64,000 nt of DNA from Odobenus rosmarus divergens. Its lineage: Eukaryota > Chordata > Mammalia > Carnivora > Odobenidae. How positions within the stretch are numbered: position 1 is the stretch's first letter; each line of letters begins with the position of its first letter. The DNA lies in assembly GCF_000321225.1 (NCBI RefSeq), contig NW_004451874.1, forward strand, positions 181,223 to 245,222, given 5' to 3'. Below the pieces are notes generated by a model, which had not been told where the DNA came from, ran no database searches, and saw only the letters and a program-made list of their open reading frames with translations. Positions 53,801-63,852 of this stretch are shown here, one piece after another. Both the position numbers and the translations under genes were made by a program.

Positions 53801-54440
53801 TACAGACTTGCTTACAATAAAGCTCTTTATATAGATAAGATCATTACATCCTTTTAACAACCCTATTATAGTTGTTTCCTGGAGCTGATGCAACCAATTC
53901 TTACAAAATCAGTGGCTTAAAGCAATAGAAGTTTATTCTGTCACAGTTCTGGAGGCTGGAAGCCTGAAATCAAAGTGTCAGAATGGCCACACTCCCTCCC
54001 GATGGACCTAGGGACAATCCATCTTTACTTCTTCCAAATTTTGGGGGTTCCTGGCCTTCCTGGCTTGTGGCTGCATAGCTCCCATCCCTGCCTCCATGGC
54101 TTTCTTGCCTGGGTCCCAATCTTTCCTTTCCCTCAGGGATACCAGCCATTGGCTTTAGGATCCAATCTAAATCCAGGATGACATCAAAGCTGCGAAGCTT
54201 AACTCCATCACATCCACAAAACTCTATTTCCAAATAAGGTCACATTCACAGGTGCCAGGGGTTAGGACTTGGAAATGCTTTTTGGTGGAGACACAATTCA
54301 ACTCACTACACTTATGAAACAGGTACCTCTATTGTTCCCGTTTTACAGGTAAGGGGACTGATCAGGGTCCCACTGATCAGTCAGTAAGTGGCAGATCTAA
54401 AAAGCAAACCTGTGGGGTCTGACTCCAGAGCTCATTTGGA
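53790..54440 (-). mobile_element. MIR split by an MLT1 LTR
   Basis: The left part (ATTACATCCTTTTAACAACC) and the right part (CTCTATTGTTCCCGTTTTAC AGG, GTCAGTAAGTGGCAGATCTA) form one antisense MIR when 53866-54310 is removed. Confidence 0.75.
53866..54310 (-). mobile_element. MLT1 solo LTR (ERVL-MaLR)
   Basis: TTCTGTCACAGTTCTGGAGG CTGGAAG, CTGGCTTGTGGCTGCATAGC, TTTCCAAATAAGGTCACATT and GGAGACACAATTCAACTCAC TACA follow MLT1 in reverse. Confidence 0.9.
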
Positions 54441-54454
54441 AAAATCACTACATT

Positions 54455-54960
54455 TGGCAAATATTTATTGAACCAGGTGGATAGTTTTAGTCACTAAAGA
54501 CATAGCAGTGGAAACAAGATAAAAGGAAAAACGGAGCCCAAACTTGTGCTAGGAACAGCAAAGAAGCCAGTGTGACCAAAGGCGAGTGAGTGAGCAGGTC
54601 TGCAGAAGGAGCTGAGATCAGAAGGTAAGAGTGACCAGATGGTGTGGAACTTTCTAGTGACTTTGCTGTTCAATACAAATGAGACAGGAAATGAATTGAG
54701 ATTTTGAGTGAAGATGTGACAGGATCTGCTTTGTGTTTTAAAAGGACCCCCAGAGTGACTATTGGGTTGAAAGCTGACTCTTGCAGGTCCAAGCCATGAA
54801 TAAGGAGACAGTTGGAAGGTTACTGCAACAATTAAGCAACAGATGCTGAAGCCTGGAGCAGGGAGGCTGTGGTGGTAGCGAGGTGGTCAGATTCTGTGTG
54901 TATTTTGAAGGAGAAGCCAGCAGGATTTGCTGGCAGGTTGGACGGGGGCTTTGCAAGAAA
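54455..54960 (-). mobile_element. L2
   Basis: CAAATATTTATTGAACCAGG, GAAGCCAGTGTGACCAAAGG, ATGTGACAGGATCTGCTTTG TGTTTTAAAAGGA and GGTTACTGCAACAATTAAGC. Confidence 0.88.
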
Positions 54961-55189
54961 GAGGATGCCAAGCTTTTTGACTTGAGCACCTGGAAAGCTG
55001 GGGTTGCCACTGATCCTCTTGCTTTCCTCGAAGGGTTCTTGTAAGAACCAAGTGAAATGAGTGGGAAAGTACCATGTGGCTCTGAAGCTCTGCCTAGCGC
55101 CTTTTGTTATTGCTGTGGTTGTGGTTGTCATTGTTTTGCGGTCTGAAACTTTTTCCAGCTCTACTTTGCCAAGGAGGTGCCAGACTGGG
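54961..55189. other. Unassigned DNA
   Basis: A weak MIR 3' end may lie near 55010-55100. Confidence 0.35.
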
Positions 55190-55490
55190 TTGAACCATTG
55201 TCAAGAAAATCACTGTCTCAATTATGAGAGAATATAATTAGCTGATTATAATTTTAATTTGTCCTGTTTTAGTACCTCTGTCTCTTCCTTGTCTGTGCTG
55301 AGTACACATTTGAGATTCAAGAAGGCTCTCTCTTTCATAATGGACAAGGCGGTATCAATACAGACAGCAACAAAGGAAACAGTGGCAATTTTGAAATTAT
55401 CTCCTTGAGATCCTTGTCATTTTTTCTCTAAGCCATTGTTTAAATGGAGGAGTTGCAGGCTTTCCGCTCTGCACAGCATAAAGTGTACAA
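55190..55490. promoter_or_regulatory. Candidate conserved non-coding element
   Basis: Non-repetitive, AT-rich. SOX-like cores (AACCATTGTC, GCCATTGTTTAA, GCAACAAAGG) and a run of homeodomain cores (ATAATTAGCTGATTATAATT) cluster here. Confidence 0.4.
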
Positions 55491-55689
55491 TGACAGGCTA
55501 CCATTCTAGAAGCGATAAATTCATCCCCTTCCAACTTGCCCAGGTTTCTAGTAACATCCTTATCAGTGTGACAGTTTCCTGTTGATTTTTTCTTAAAGGA
55601 GAGTAATGTTCCATATTTGATTCACGAGTGTACTGGTGAATTTTCATTGCTTCTTCGGTTTGTTCATTCAAACATTTCACAACCTTTAT

Positions 55690-55860
55690 TAATATGAGGC
55701 AGCTATTCTTTTTGTCCTCCCTATTTTTTACAGATAAAGAAACTGACATTCAGAGAAGTGAAACTAACATGATGAAGGCCACACAGCTAGTAAGAAGCAA
55801 GGCTTGGATTTGAAACCCATCTGTCTCCTCCCTCCAAAGTAAAACCACCACACTGGATGG
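55690..55860 (-). mobile_element. MIR
   Basis: TTTTACAGATAAAGAAACTG ACATTCAGAG, GGCCACACAGCTAGTAAGAA and TTGGATTTGAAACCCATCTG. Confidence 0.9.
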
Positions 55861-55899
55861 TGTGTTCTCAAAGCAACTGGTTTTATGGAAGTGAACCTT

Positions 55900-56220
55900 T
55901 ATTTTTCCTCCTTTTGCAAAACAGTTTTTATTAACCTTAGTGAAACATTGGGATCACAGAGTGATTTTAATGAAAAATAGTTTTATTACTTTCAAATGTT
56001 ATATAAATGATCAACTAAGATATAATAGAGTGCAAATAATGAACATGAGGGGAGTTAATGAAAAAATTACAATTCATAATAAGCCTGCAGAACGCGAGCG
56101 TGTATCATAAACATAAAAGACCTTTAACATTACAATAATTAATTGCTGGACTCAGAAGTTGCTGAAGCATGAAAGGAATGCTTAATTTAAGAGCCCTGAA
56201 TTTTAGAAAAAGGATACTGA
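55900..56220. promoter_or_regulatory. Candidate conserved non-coding element
   Basis: Strongly AT-rich unique DNA that retains a CpG cluster (AACGCGAGCG at 56091-56100) beside CATAAACATAAAAG and AATAATTAATTGC. Retained CpGs in AT-rich DNA are unusual for neutral mammalian sequence. Confidence 0.45.
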
Positions 56221-56534
56221 TTTAAAATGGATTTCCCTTACTTACTGAGCTCCCCAAAGTTTTCAGTAGCAGAGGTAATTTCAAACTATATACTAAAGAA
56301 AGACCACAGACACTGTTATTTGTCTTTACATCAAAATCTGCATGGGTAGGACTCAAATAAAAAAGCATTTCTTCGATCCATGATAATCTTCCCTTGTTAG
56401 ATCCACAATGGAACAATGGGATACCATCCATACCCTCCCAGTCTGTTTTCTGTGGCTTATATCAGATTTCAAGATTCACATTCCAACTACATACACTCAA
56501 CCATACTTTGAAAAATCATAATTGGTTAGTGGTA
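56221..56534. other. Unassigned DNA
   Basis: Nothing recognised. Confidence 0.4.
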
Positions 56535-56790
56535 GAAGGGAACCTATGGTTTTGGAGTTGAGACCTGCCATGGAGTCCAGCTTAGTTACTTCCTGGCTGT
56601 GCAAATTTGGGCACATCTTTAAACTCACTGGGTTTCAGCTTCTTCATTGGGCATGTTAAGATACTAATGATAATGTCTGTATCATGAGGCTATTTGGAGG
56701 ATTTGAGCATTGAATATAAAATGCCTACTATGACAACTTGCACATTAAATAGTGCTGAGTTAATGGAGTCTATTACTACAATTGAGCCAC
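56535..56790 (+). mobile_element. MIR, full length
   Basis: CTTCCTGGCTGTGCAAATTT, GGTTTCAGCTTCTTCATTGG and GGAGGATTTGAGCATTGAAT. Confidence 0.8.
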
Positions 56791-56950
56791 ACGACCCAAC
56801 CCCTTTACTTTAAAGATGAGGAACTAAAGTATCAGGAGGTTAAAATGACTTGCCCAAATCCACCTGGCTATTCAGTGATCCAGATGGTGTAAAAGCAGAA
56901 TCAAGTTGTCCTGCCTCCAACCTCAACACCTCATCAACCATTATGTTAAC
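56791..56950 (-). mobile_element. MIR
   Basis: ACTTTAAAGATGAGGAACTA and GACTTGCCCAAATCCACCTG. Confidence 0.75.
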
Positions 56951-58460
56951 ACTGAAGAAACCTCCTCCTACGGATCCATTGTAAAAACTCTTCATGCGGA
57001 ACATATCAGTCTAGAAAAGCATTGCCTATAGAGGACGTGCTGTAGGCCGGCCAAGTCATGAATGCCCTGAATTTCCTAAAATTGCTGCTGTCTGAGATTT
57101 TGGAGGAAAAGACCTGGGCCCCCATTCCTATGTCTTTAAATGGAACTCTCTCCATGACAGGTGGTCAGCCCCCAGATGTGTCAAATTTTTTGTCCTCTGT
57201 ATCCTTCACAATAAATATCCCTAATGTGACTACCCAGCCTGCTCCTGATCATGACCTTTGGCTTTGTGTTCTGTTGCTTGCTCTGACCCCTTTTAATTTA
57301 AACTTCTCCCAAGGTCCTTTCCTCAACTCCTCTCCTTTGCTACCATTTTTACATGCCTCCCTGCATTCCATCAGCCCTTGACCTCTTCATGGCAAGCACT
57401 CAGTGCCACCAGCTACCTAAGTATTGGTCTATGTGACCTGTGGCCTTGATGGGTTTTCTCCTATTCAACAGTAAGTTGAGAACCATAAAAAGCAGTCTTA
57501 TTTCAAACAGAAGGTACTTCCCGAACTCATCACCCCCAGGAGATAATATAGATTTATATGGAATTTAACACCTGCTTACTATAAGCAAATGTGTTAAATT
57601 CATTAAGCCTAGAACCTTCATTACATATCTCAGGAACAATCAACTCCCAATCCTCCCTTAATAGTTTAATAAAAGAGAGAAATTTGCCCCAAAGACTTAT
57701 TCAATTCTAGTCCTCTGGCATCTTCTCTGGAATCTCTTATGAAAACACAACAGAACAACAATAATAGCAGAAGTCTAAGTGGAAATCAAACTGATCATGC
57801 CTTGTCTGTAATGCTGCCCACTGGCATTTGTAGAAATTGACTCTGCTATTTTGAAATATCCCTTTCCTTGAGTAGTACATAGCTTTCTAGTTTTTGATGC
57901 AGCTTTGTTTGTTTGTTCTGCTATCTTTTTTGTGACATGGCTTTTCAGTGTTCAAAGGGAGACTACATTGCCCACAAAACCAGCACCCTATCCTTAGGAT
58001 GACTATATCATTTAGGGAGTTTAGGGCTGCCATGTAATAGAAAAACCAACTCAACCTCAAACAGTGAATATTTAGTTCACATAAGAAGCTTAGAATGGTT
58101 TTCAGACATTGGACAACAGTCCACGCAGGACATACATTATCCTGAGAGAAGGGCCACAGACAAGAGCCTTCTGATTGCCCTGTCTCACTGGGAGAGTTTC
58201 CAGACGGTGGTAGAGGAGAGGAGAACCCTAACAGAGCCTGGCAGCGTTCCTGAGTTGAGGTGACCGAGACAGAACTATCCCCAGAGATCAGACAGGGCCA
58301 GGAATCCTATATGTTTCTATCAGCCAGAAGTACAGTAACTTTGCAATAACCCAGGCATCAAACAGGGTTCTCAGAAAAGTATTGCTTCAGTAGAGGAGAT
58401 AAATTACCCATAGACTGGGGCTGTCCTGGACCTACCTAATTTAAAAGCAAGCTTCTGAAG
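56951..58460. other. Unassigned DNA
   Basis: 57058-57381 holds a 107-codon frame with no domain. 58000-58440 (GGGCTGCCATGTAATAGAAA) may be an ancient LTR or LINE piece I cannot name. Confidence 0.4.
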
Positions 58461-58685
58461 CAGAGGTCAGCAAACATTTCTTGTAAAGAGCCAGATAGTA
58501 AATATTTTAGGCCCTGCAGGCCATATGGTTTCTGTCTTAATTACTTAAGTTTGCTGTTGTGATGCATAAGCAGCCACAGGCCATATATAAATGAATGGAT
58601 GTAGCTGGTGACTGTGTTTCATTAAAACTTCATTTACACAAACAAAAAAATGGGCTGGATTCTGAATATAGTTTGCTAATCCCTG
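58461..58685 (+). mobile_element. hAT-Charlie nonautonomous element
   Basis: Terminal inverted repeats CAGAGGTCAGCAAAC and GTTTGCTAATCCCTG; interior AGCCAGATAGTAAATATTTT AGG and CATTAAAACTTCATTTACAC. A degenerate 8-bp flank repeat. Confidence 0.85.
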
Positions 58686-59763
58686 CTCTAAACCATCAAA
58701 ATTGTTTCCAAATAATTTAACTGCATCCCAGAACAAGGCCTTCAGACACCTAAAGGAATTAAAAAATGACAGCACCCAACAACATAAAATTCGCCATGCC
58801 TGTCATCCAATAAAAAATTATCAGGCATGCAAAGAAACAGAGAACTATTACCCATAATAATGAGAAAAATCAATCGATAAAAACATACCCTAGAAAGAAA
58901 CGGACGATCAAATTAGTAGATAAAGAATTAAAACAGCTGTTATCAGCATATACCAGTTATTTGAGAAGATAGAGGAAACTGTAAGCATGATAAGGAGAGA
59001 CATGGAAGATATCAAGAAGACCCAAAACAAAATTTTGGAGATGAAAAATAGGCTTCAAAACTCATTTTATGAGGCCAATATTACCCTGATTTCAAAACCA
59101 GACAAGGACACCACAAGAAAAAAAATTATAGGCAATATCCCTAATGATCATAGATGCAAAAAGCCTCAACAAAATATTAGCAAACTGAATTCAGCAATAT
59201 ATTAAAATGATCATACATCATGATCATCATCCATGGGATTTATTCCAGGGATGCAAGGAAGGTTCAACATCCACAAATCAATCAATGTGATACACCACAT
59301 TAACAAAATGAAGGATAAAAATCATATGACCATCTCAATAAATACAGGAAAAGCATTTGATAAAATTCATTATCAATTTATGATTAAAAACTCTCAACAA
59401 AGTAGGTATAGATGGAATATACTTCAACATAATAAAGGCCATATATGACAAGCTCACAGCTAACATCATACTTGATGGTGAAAAGCTGAAATATTTTCCT
59501 CTAAGGTCAGAAACAAGAGAAGGTTTCCCACTCTCATCACTTTTATTCAACAGAGTATTGGAAGTTCTAGCCACAGAAATTAGGAACAAAAAAGAAATAA
59601 AGACATCCAAATTGGAAAAGAAGTAAAACTGTTACTACTTTCAGGATATGGTTTTATATATAGAAAACCCTAAAGACTCTACCAAAAAACTGTTAGAACT
59701 AATAAACTAATTTAGTAAAGTTTCAGGATACAAAATCAATATACAAAAATCTATTGCATTTCT

Positions 59764-59982
59764 TTTTTTAAAATTATTTATTTATTTATTTGAGAGAGTG
59801 AGTGAGAAAGAGTGAGAGAGAGAGAGAGAGAGAGAGAAGGAGCAGGGGGAGGGGCAGAGGGTGAGGGAGAAGCAGACTCCTCACTGAGCAGGATGTCAGA
59901 TGTGGGGCTCGAACATGGAACTCCGGGATCATGAGCTGAGCAGAAGGCAGACGCTTAACCGACTGAGCCACCGAGGCGCCCC
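59764..59982 (-). mobile_element. Carnivore SINE
   Basis: TTATTTATTTATTTGAGAGA, an expanded (GA)n at about 59812-59836, and CTGAGCCACCGAGGCGCCCC. Exact 15-bp target-site duplication ATCTATTGCATTTCT at 59749-59763 and 59983-59997. Confidence 0.97.
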
Positions 59983-60362
59983 ATCTATTGCATTTCTATA
60001 CACTCATGAACGAACTATCAGAAAGAGAAGTTAAGAAAGCAATCCCATTTACAATTGCATGAAAAAGAATAAAATACTTATGAATAAATTTAACCAAGGA
60101 GGTAAAAGACTTACACTGAAAATTATAAGACATCGATAAAAGAAATTGAAAAAGCACAAGTATTATGGATATTCCATGCTCCTGGATTGGAAAAATAAAT
60201 ATTGTTAAATGTCCACACTATACAAAGCAATCTACAGATCCAATGCAATCCCTAACAAAATTCCAATGGCATTTTTCACAGCAATAGAAAAAATAGTCAT
60301 AAAATTTGTATGCAACTACAAAAGACCCCAACTTGTCAACAATCTTAAGAAAGAAAAAGGAA

Positions 60363-60557
60363 GGGGCACCTGGGTAGCTCAGTCATTAAGAGTCTGCCTT
60401 CGGCTCAGGTCATGATTCCAGGGTCCTGGAATCGAGCCCCATGTCGGGCTCCCTGCTCCGCGGGAAGCCTGCTTCTCCCTCTCCCACTCCCCCTGCTTGT
60501 GTTCCTGCTCTCACTATCTCTCTCTTGGTCAAATAAATAAAATCTTAAAAAAAAAAA
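60363..60557 (+). mobile_element. Carnivore SINE
   Basis: GGGGCACCTGGGTAGCTCAG to CAAATAAATAAAATCTT and poly(A). 16-bp target-site duplication AAGAAAGAAAAAGGAA at 60347-60362 and 60558-60573. Confidence 0.97.
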
Positions 60558-61189
60558 AAGAAAGAAAAAGGAAGTCTTCTGCATAGCAAAAGAAATCATT
60601 AACAAAATGAAAAGCAACCTATTAAAAGAGAGAAAACATTTTCTAATCATGTATCTGATAAGGGGTTACTATCCAAAATATATAAAGAACTCATACAACT
60701 CAACAGCAAAAAAACCCCAAACAATCTGATTAAAAAATGGACAGAGGATGTGAACAGAAATTTTTCCAAAGAAGACATGTAGATGACCAACAGGCATATG
60801 AAAAGTTGCTAAACATCACTAATCATCAGAGGAATGCAAATCAAAAGCACAATGAGATATCACCTGATATCTGTTAGAATGGCTATCATTGAAAAGAAAT
60901 AACAAGTATTGGCAAGGATGTGGGAAAAAAAAAGAGAACCTTTATGCACTGTTGCTGGGAATGTAAATTTGTTCAGCTACTATGAAAAGCAGTATGGAGT
61001 TTCCTTGAAAACTTAAAAATAGAACTACCATATGATCCAGCAATTCCACTTCTTGGTATTTATCTGAAGAAAATGAAAAAAACACTGATTCAAAAATATA
61101 TATGCACCACCATGTACACTGCAGCATTATTTAGAATAGCTAAGATATGAAACACCCTAAGTGTTCATTGATAGATGAATGGATAAAGA

Positions 61190-61283
61190 AGATATGATAT
61201 AAATATATATATATTTATTTATTTTATATATATATAAAGAAGACATGATACATATATTTATTATATATAAAGAATATATATCT
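61190..61283. repeat. AT-rich low complexity
   Basis: TA-dinucleotide runs inside the old L1. Confidence 0.8.
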
Positions 61284-61480
61284 GGGGCGCCTGGGTGGCT
61301 CAGTTGGTTAAGCGACTGCCTTCGGCTCAGGTCATGATCCTGGAGTCCCGGGATCGAGTCCTGCATCGGGCTTCCTGCTCAGCGGGGAGTCTGCTTCTCC
61401 CTCTGACCCTCTTTTCCTCTCGTGCTTTCTATCTCTCATTCTCTCTCTCAAATAAATAAATAAAAAATCTTTAAGAAAAA
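61284..61480 (+). mobile_element. Young carnivore SINE, near consensus
   Basis: GGGGCGCCTGGGTGGCTCAG with intact A and B boxes (GATCGAGTCC). Target-site duplication AAAGAATATATRTCT at 61269-61283 and 61481-61495. Confidence 0.98.
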
Positions 61481-61499
61481 AAAGAATATATGTCTTTTT

Positions 61500-61692
61500 A
61501 AAAAAATATTTTATTTATTTATTTGACAGAAAGAGAGAACGCAAGAGAGGGGACACAAGCAGGGGGAGTGGGAGCGGGAGAAGCAGGCTTCCCGCGGAGC
61601 AGGGAGCCCAATGTGGGGCTTGATCCCAGGACCCTGGGATCATGACCTGAGCCGAAGGCAGACGCTTAGCGACTGAGCCACCCAGGCGCCCC
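61500..61692 (-). mobile_element. Carnivore SINE
   Basis: ATTTTATTTATTTATTTGAC to CTGAGCCACCCAGGCGCCCC. Inserted next to the preceding SINE; own target duplication not resolved. Confidence 0.95.
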
Positions 61693-61702
61693 GTGCTTCT
61701 TC

Positions 61703-61889
61703 TTTTTAAAGATTTTATTTATTTGACAGAGACACAGCGAGAGAGGGGGCACAAGCAGGGGGAGCGGGAGAGGGAGAACCAGGCTTCCCGCTGAGCAGGG
61801 AGCCCGATGCGGGGCTCAATCCCAGGACCCCGGGATCATGACCTGAGCCGAAGGCAGAAGCTTAATGACTGAGCCACCCAGGCGCCCCA
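61703..61889 (-). mobile_element. Carnivore SINE
   Basis: TTAAAGATTTTATTTATTTG to CTGAGCCACCCAGGCGCCCC. GAATATATRTCTT at 61484 and 61891 may be the outer duplication of this pair. Confidence 0.95.
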
Positions 61890-61905
61890 TGAATATATAT
61901 CTTCT

Positions 61906-61971
61906 TTATATATATATATATATCACATCTATTATATATAATATATATAATTATATATTATATATATAATG
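61906..61971. repeat. (AT)n with palindromic core
   Basis: TA repeats including the self-complementary TATATATAATTATATATTAT region; can form a cruciform. Confidence 0.85.
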
Positions 61972-62581
61972 GAATACTATTCAGCCATGAGAAAGAAGGA
62001 AATCTTGCCATTTGCAACGATTTGGCTGGACCTTGAGGACATTATGCTCAGCGAAATAAGTCAGACAAAGAAAGGCAAATACTGTATGATCTCACTTATA
62101 TGTAGAATTTAAAATGTAAAAGACAAATCAACCAAACAAATAAAATGAAACAAAGCAACTCCCTGCCATGCTCCCCCACCCAGCCAAAAAAAAAAACAAA
62201 CCCCAACAACACTAAGCTCATAGATACAGAGAACAGAGTGTTGGTTGTTAGAGGGGAGAGGGAGGGGGAGGAAAAATGAGTGAAGGGAGTCAAAAGGTAC
62301 AAACTTCATGTTATAAAATAAATAAGTCATGGAGATATAATATACAGCATGGTGACTATAGTTAATAAGACTGTATTACATATTTGAAAGTTGCTAGGAG
62401 AGTAAATTTTAAAAGTCTTCATCACAAGAAAAAAATTTTTGTAACTATGTATGGTGACAGATCACTAGACTTATTGTGGTGGTCATTTTGCGATATATAC
62501 AAATATCAAATCATACGGTGTACACCTGAAACTAATATAATGTTATATGTAATTTATACTTTAATTTAAAAAAATAGACTG

Positions 62582-62780
62582 GGGGTGCCTGGGTGGCTCA
62601 GCTGGTTAAGCATCGGACTCTTGGTTTCAGCTCAGGTCATGATCCCAGGGTCCTGGGATGGAGCCCCGAGTCTGGCTCCATGCTTAGCAGGGAGTTTGCT
62701 TGGGATTCTCTCTCCTTCTCCTTCTGCCCCTCCTGCTCATGCTCTCTCTCTCTCTCAAATAAATAAATAAAATCTGAAAG
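62582..62780 (+). mobile_element. Carnivore SINE, older subfamily
   Basis: GGGTGCCTGGGTGGCTCAGC, GGACTCTTGGTTTCAGCTCA and CAAATAAATAAATAAAATCT. It sits exactly at the A-rich end of the old L1. Confidence 0.95.
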
Positions 62781-62869
62781 AAAGTAACTATTAACTCAGG
62801 ATTCTATATCAAGTGACAATATATTCCCAAAACAAAGGTGAACCAAAGATTTTCAAACACAAATGATGG

Positions 62870-63081
62870 GGTTGAAAAGTACAGCATAAGGGATACAGTC
62901 AATAATGTTGTAATAATATGTGGTGACAGATGGTAGCTACACTTACGGTGAACATTGCACTTATAGAATTGTTGAATCATTATGATTAGTTTCAACAATT
63001 AGTTTCAACCTGAAATTAGTTTCAACCTGAAACTAATATAATATTGTATGTCAACTATACTTCCATAATAAAAATTTGAAA
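62870..63081 (+). mobile_element. L1 3' end inserted in the older L1
   Basis: GATACAGTCAATAATGTTGT, then CCTGAAACTAATATAATATT GTATGTCAACTATAC, is an L1M 3' end. Flank repeat CAAATGATGG at 62860-62869 and 63086-63095. Inside, a 17-bp unit ATTAGTTTCAACCTGAA is tandem at 62998-63014 and 63015-63031, with a 12-bp partial copy at 62985. Confidence 0.75.
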
Positions 63082-63432
63082 AATGCAAATGATGGCAGAA
63101 TTCATCACCAGCAGACACTACCACATGAAAAGTTAAAATAAGTCCTTTAAGCAGAAAATAAAATGATGCCAGATGGAAATTTGAATTTATATAAGAAATA
63201 CGTGAGTAAATATAAAATATTTTTTCTTATTTAAAAAATCTTTCCTAAAAGATTACATTTAGAAAGTACAAATAATGATGTATCGTGGGGTTTATAGTGC
63301 ATATAGAATAAAATATACAACAAAAATAGCACTAAGGTGAGGTGGGAAATACTATATTCACATATATACTATATGTGAAGCGGTCTAACATTTGCTTCAA
63401 GATAGACTATATAAATTAAAGATTTATACTGT

Positions 63433-63615
63433 GGACTCTAGAGCTGTGGTTCTAGGTTGGCCATCCTAGGGATATTTGTCACAATGTGGGGAGGGCTGCT
63501 ACGGGCACCTCGTGGGTAGAGGCCAAGGATGCTGTTAAATCCTCAGGACAGCATCTTATGACAAATAATTATCTAGCCTCAAATGTGTTGGAGTTTAGAA
63601 ACCTTGCTTTAGAAC
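63433..63615 (+). mobile_element. hAT-Charlie nonautonomous element (MER20-like)
   Basis: GTGGTTCTAGGTTGGCCATC, GGGTAGAGGCCAAGGATGCT GTTAAATCCTC and CAGCATCTTATGACAAATAA match the family of the copy at 30.9 kb. Confidence 0.7.
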
Positions 63616-63852
63616 AACTACAAAAACCAGAAAACAAAGAGACAGAACTAGGAAGCTAACAAAGGAGATACAATGGAATCATTAAAAATAATCAATTAAT
63701 TCAAAAGAAGACAAGGTGGGTAGAAAGAGGAACAAAGACCAGATGGGGCAAATAGAAAACAAATAGCAAGTTGGTAGATTTAAAGCTCAACCACATCCAT
63801 AATCACATTAAATAAGCTGGTCTTCACATCTCAATTAAAGGTGGAGATGGTC

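Larger units (their letters stand above)
58760..62575 (+). mobile_element. Old L1 (L1MA/MB type), ORF2 remnant to 3' end, five SINEs inside
   Basis: ORF2 reverse transcriptase is readable in broken frames near 59233-59448 ([29 protein letters not shown]). The catalytic FADD box is lost near 59638-59650, where the frame reads FQDM. Later RT/C-terminal stretches (ATGGAATACTATTCAGCCAT) lead to the 3' end with GGTGTACACCTGAAACTAAT ATAATG. Many stops and frameshifts: a dead element. Bases 58686-58900 merge into it with unclear start. Confidence 0.9.
62785..63852 (+). mobile_element. Second old L1 segment
   Basis: Pieces CCAAAGATTTTCAAACAC, CACCAGCAGACACTACCACA, AAATGATGCCAGATGGAAAT and TGGTAGATTTAAAGCTCAAC CAC are collinear with the sequence that precedes ORF2 in L1M elements. 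It is interrupted at 62870-63081 and 63433-63615. Confidence 0.7.

Noticed and set aside
57058..57381. 107-codon plus-strand frame starting MNALNFLKLLLSEILEEK
   Set aside because: The first residues look helical, but there is no family resemblance, no splice context and no sign of constraint.
59764..61889. Regularly spaced similar repeats (CRISPR-like at a glance)
   Set aside because: They are SINEs of ~200 bp in mixed orientation with target duplications in a mammalian genome.
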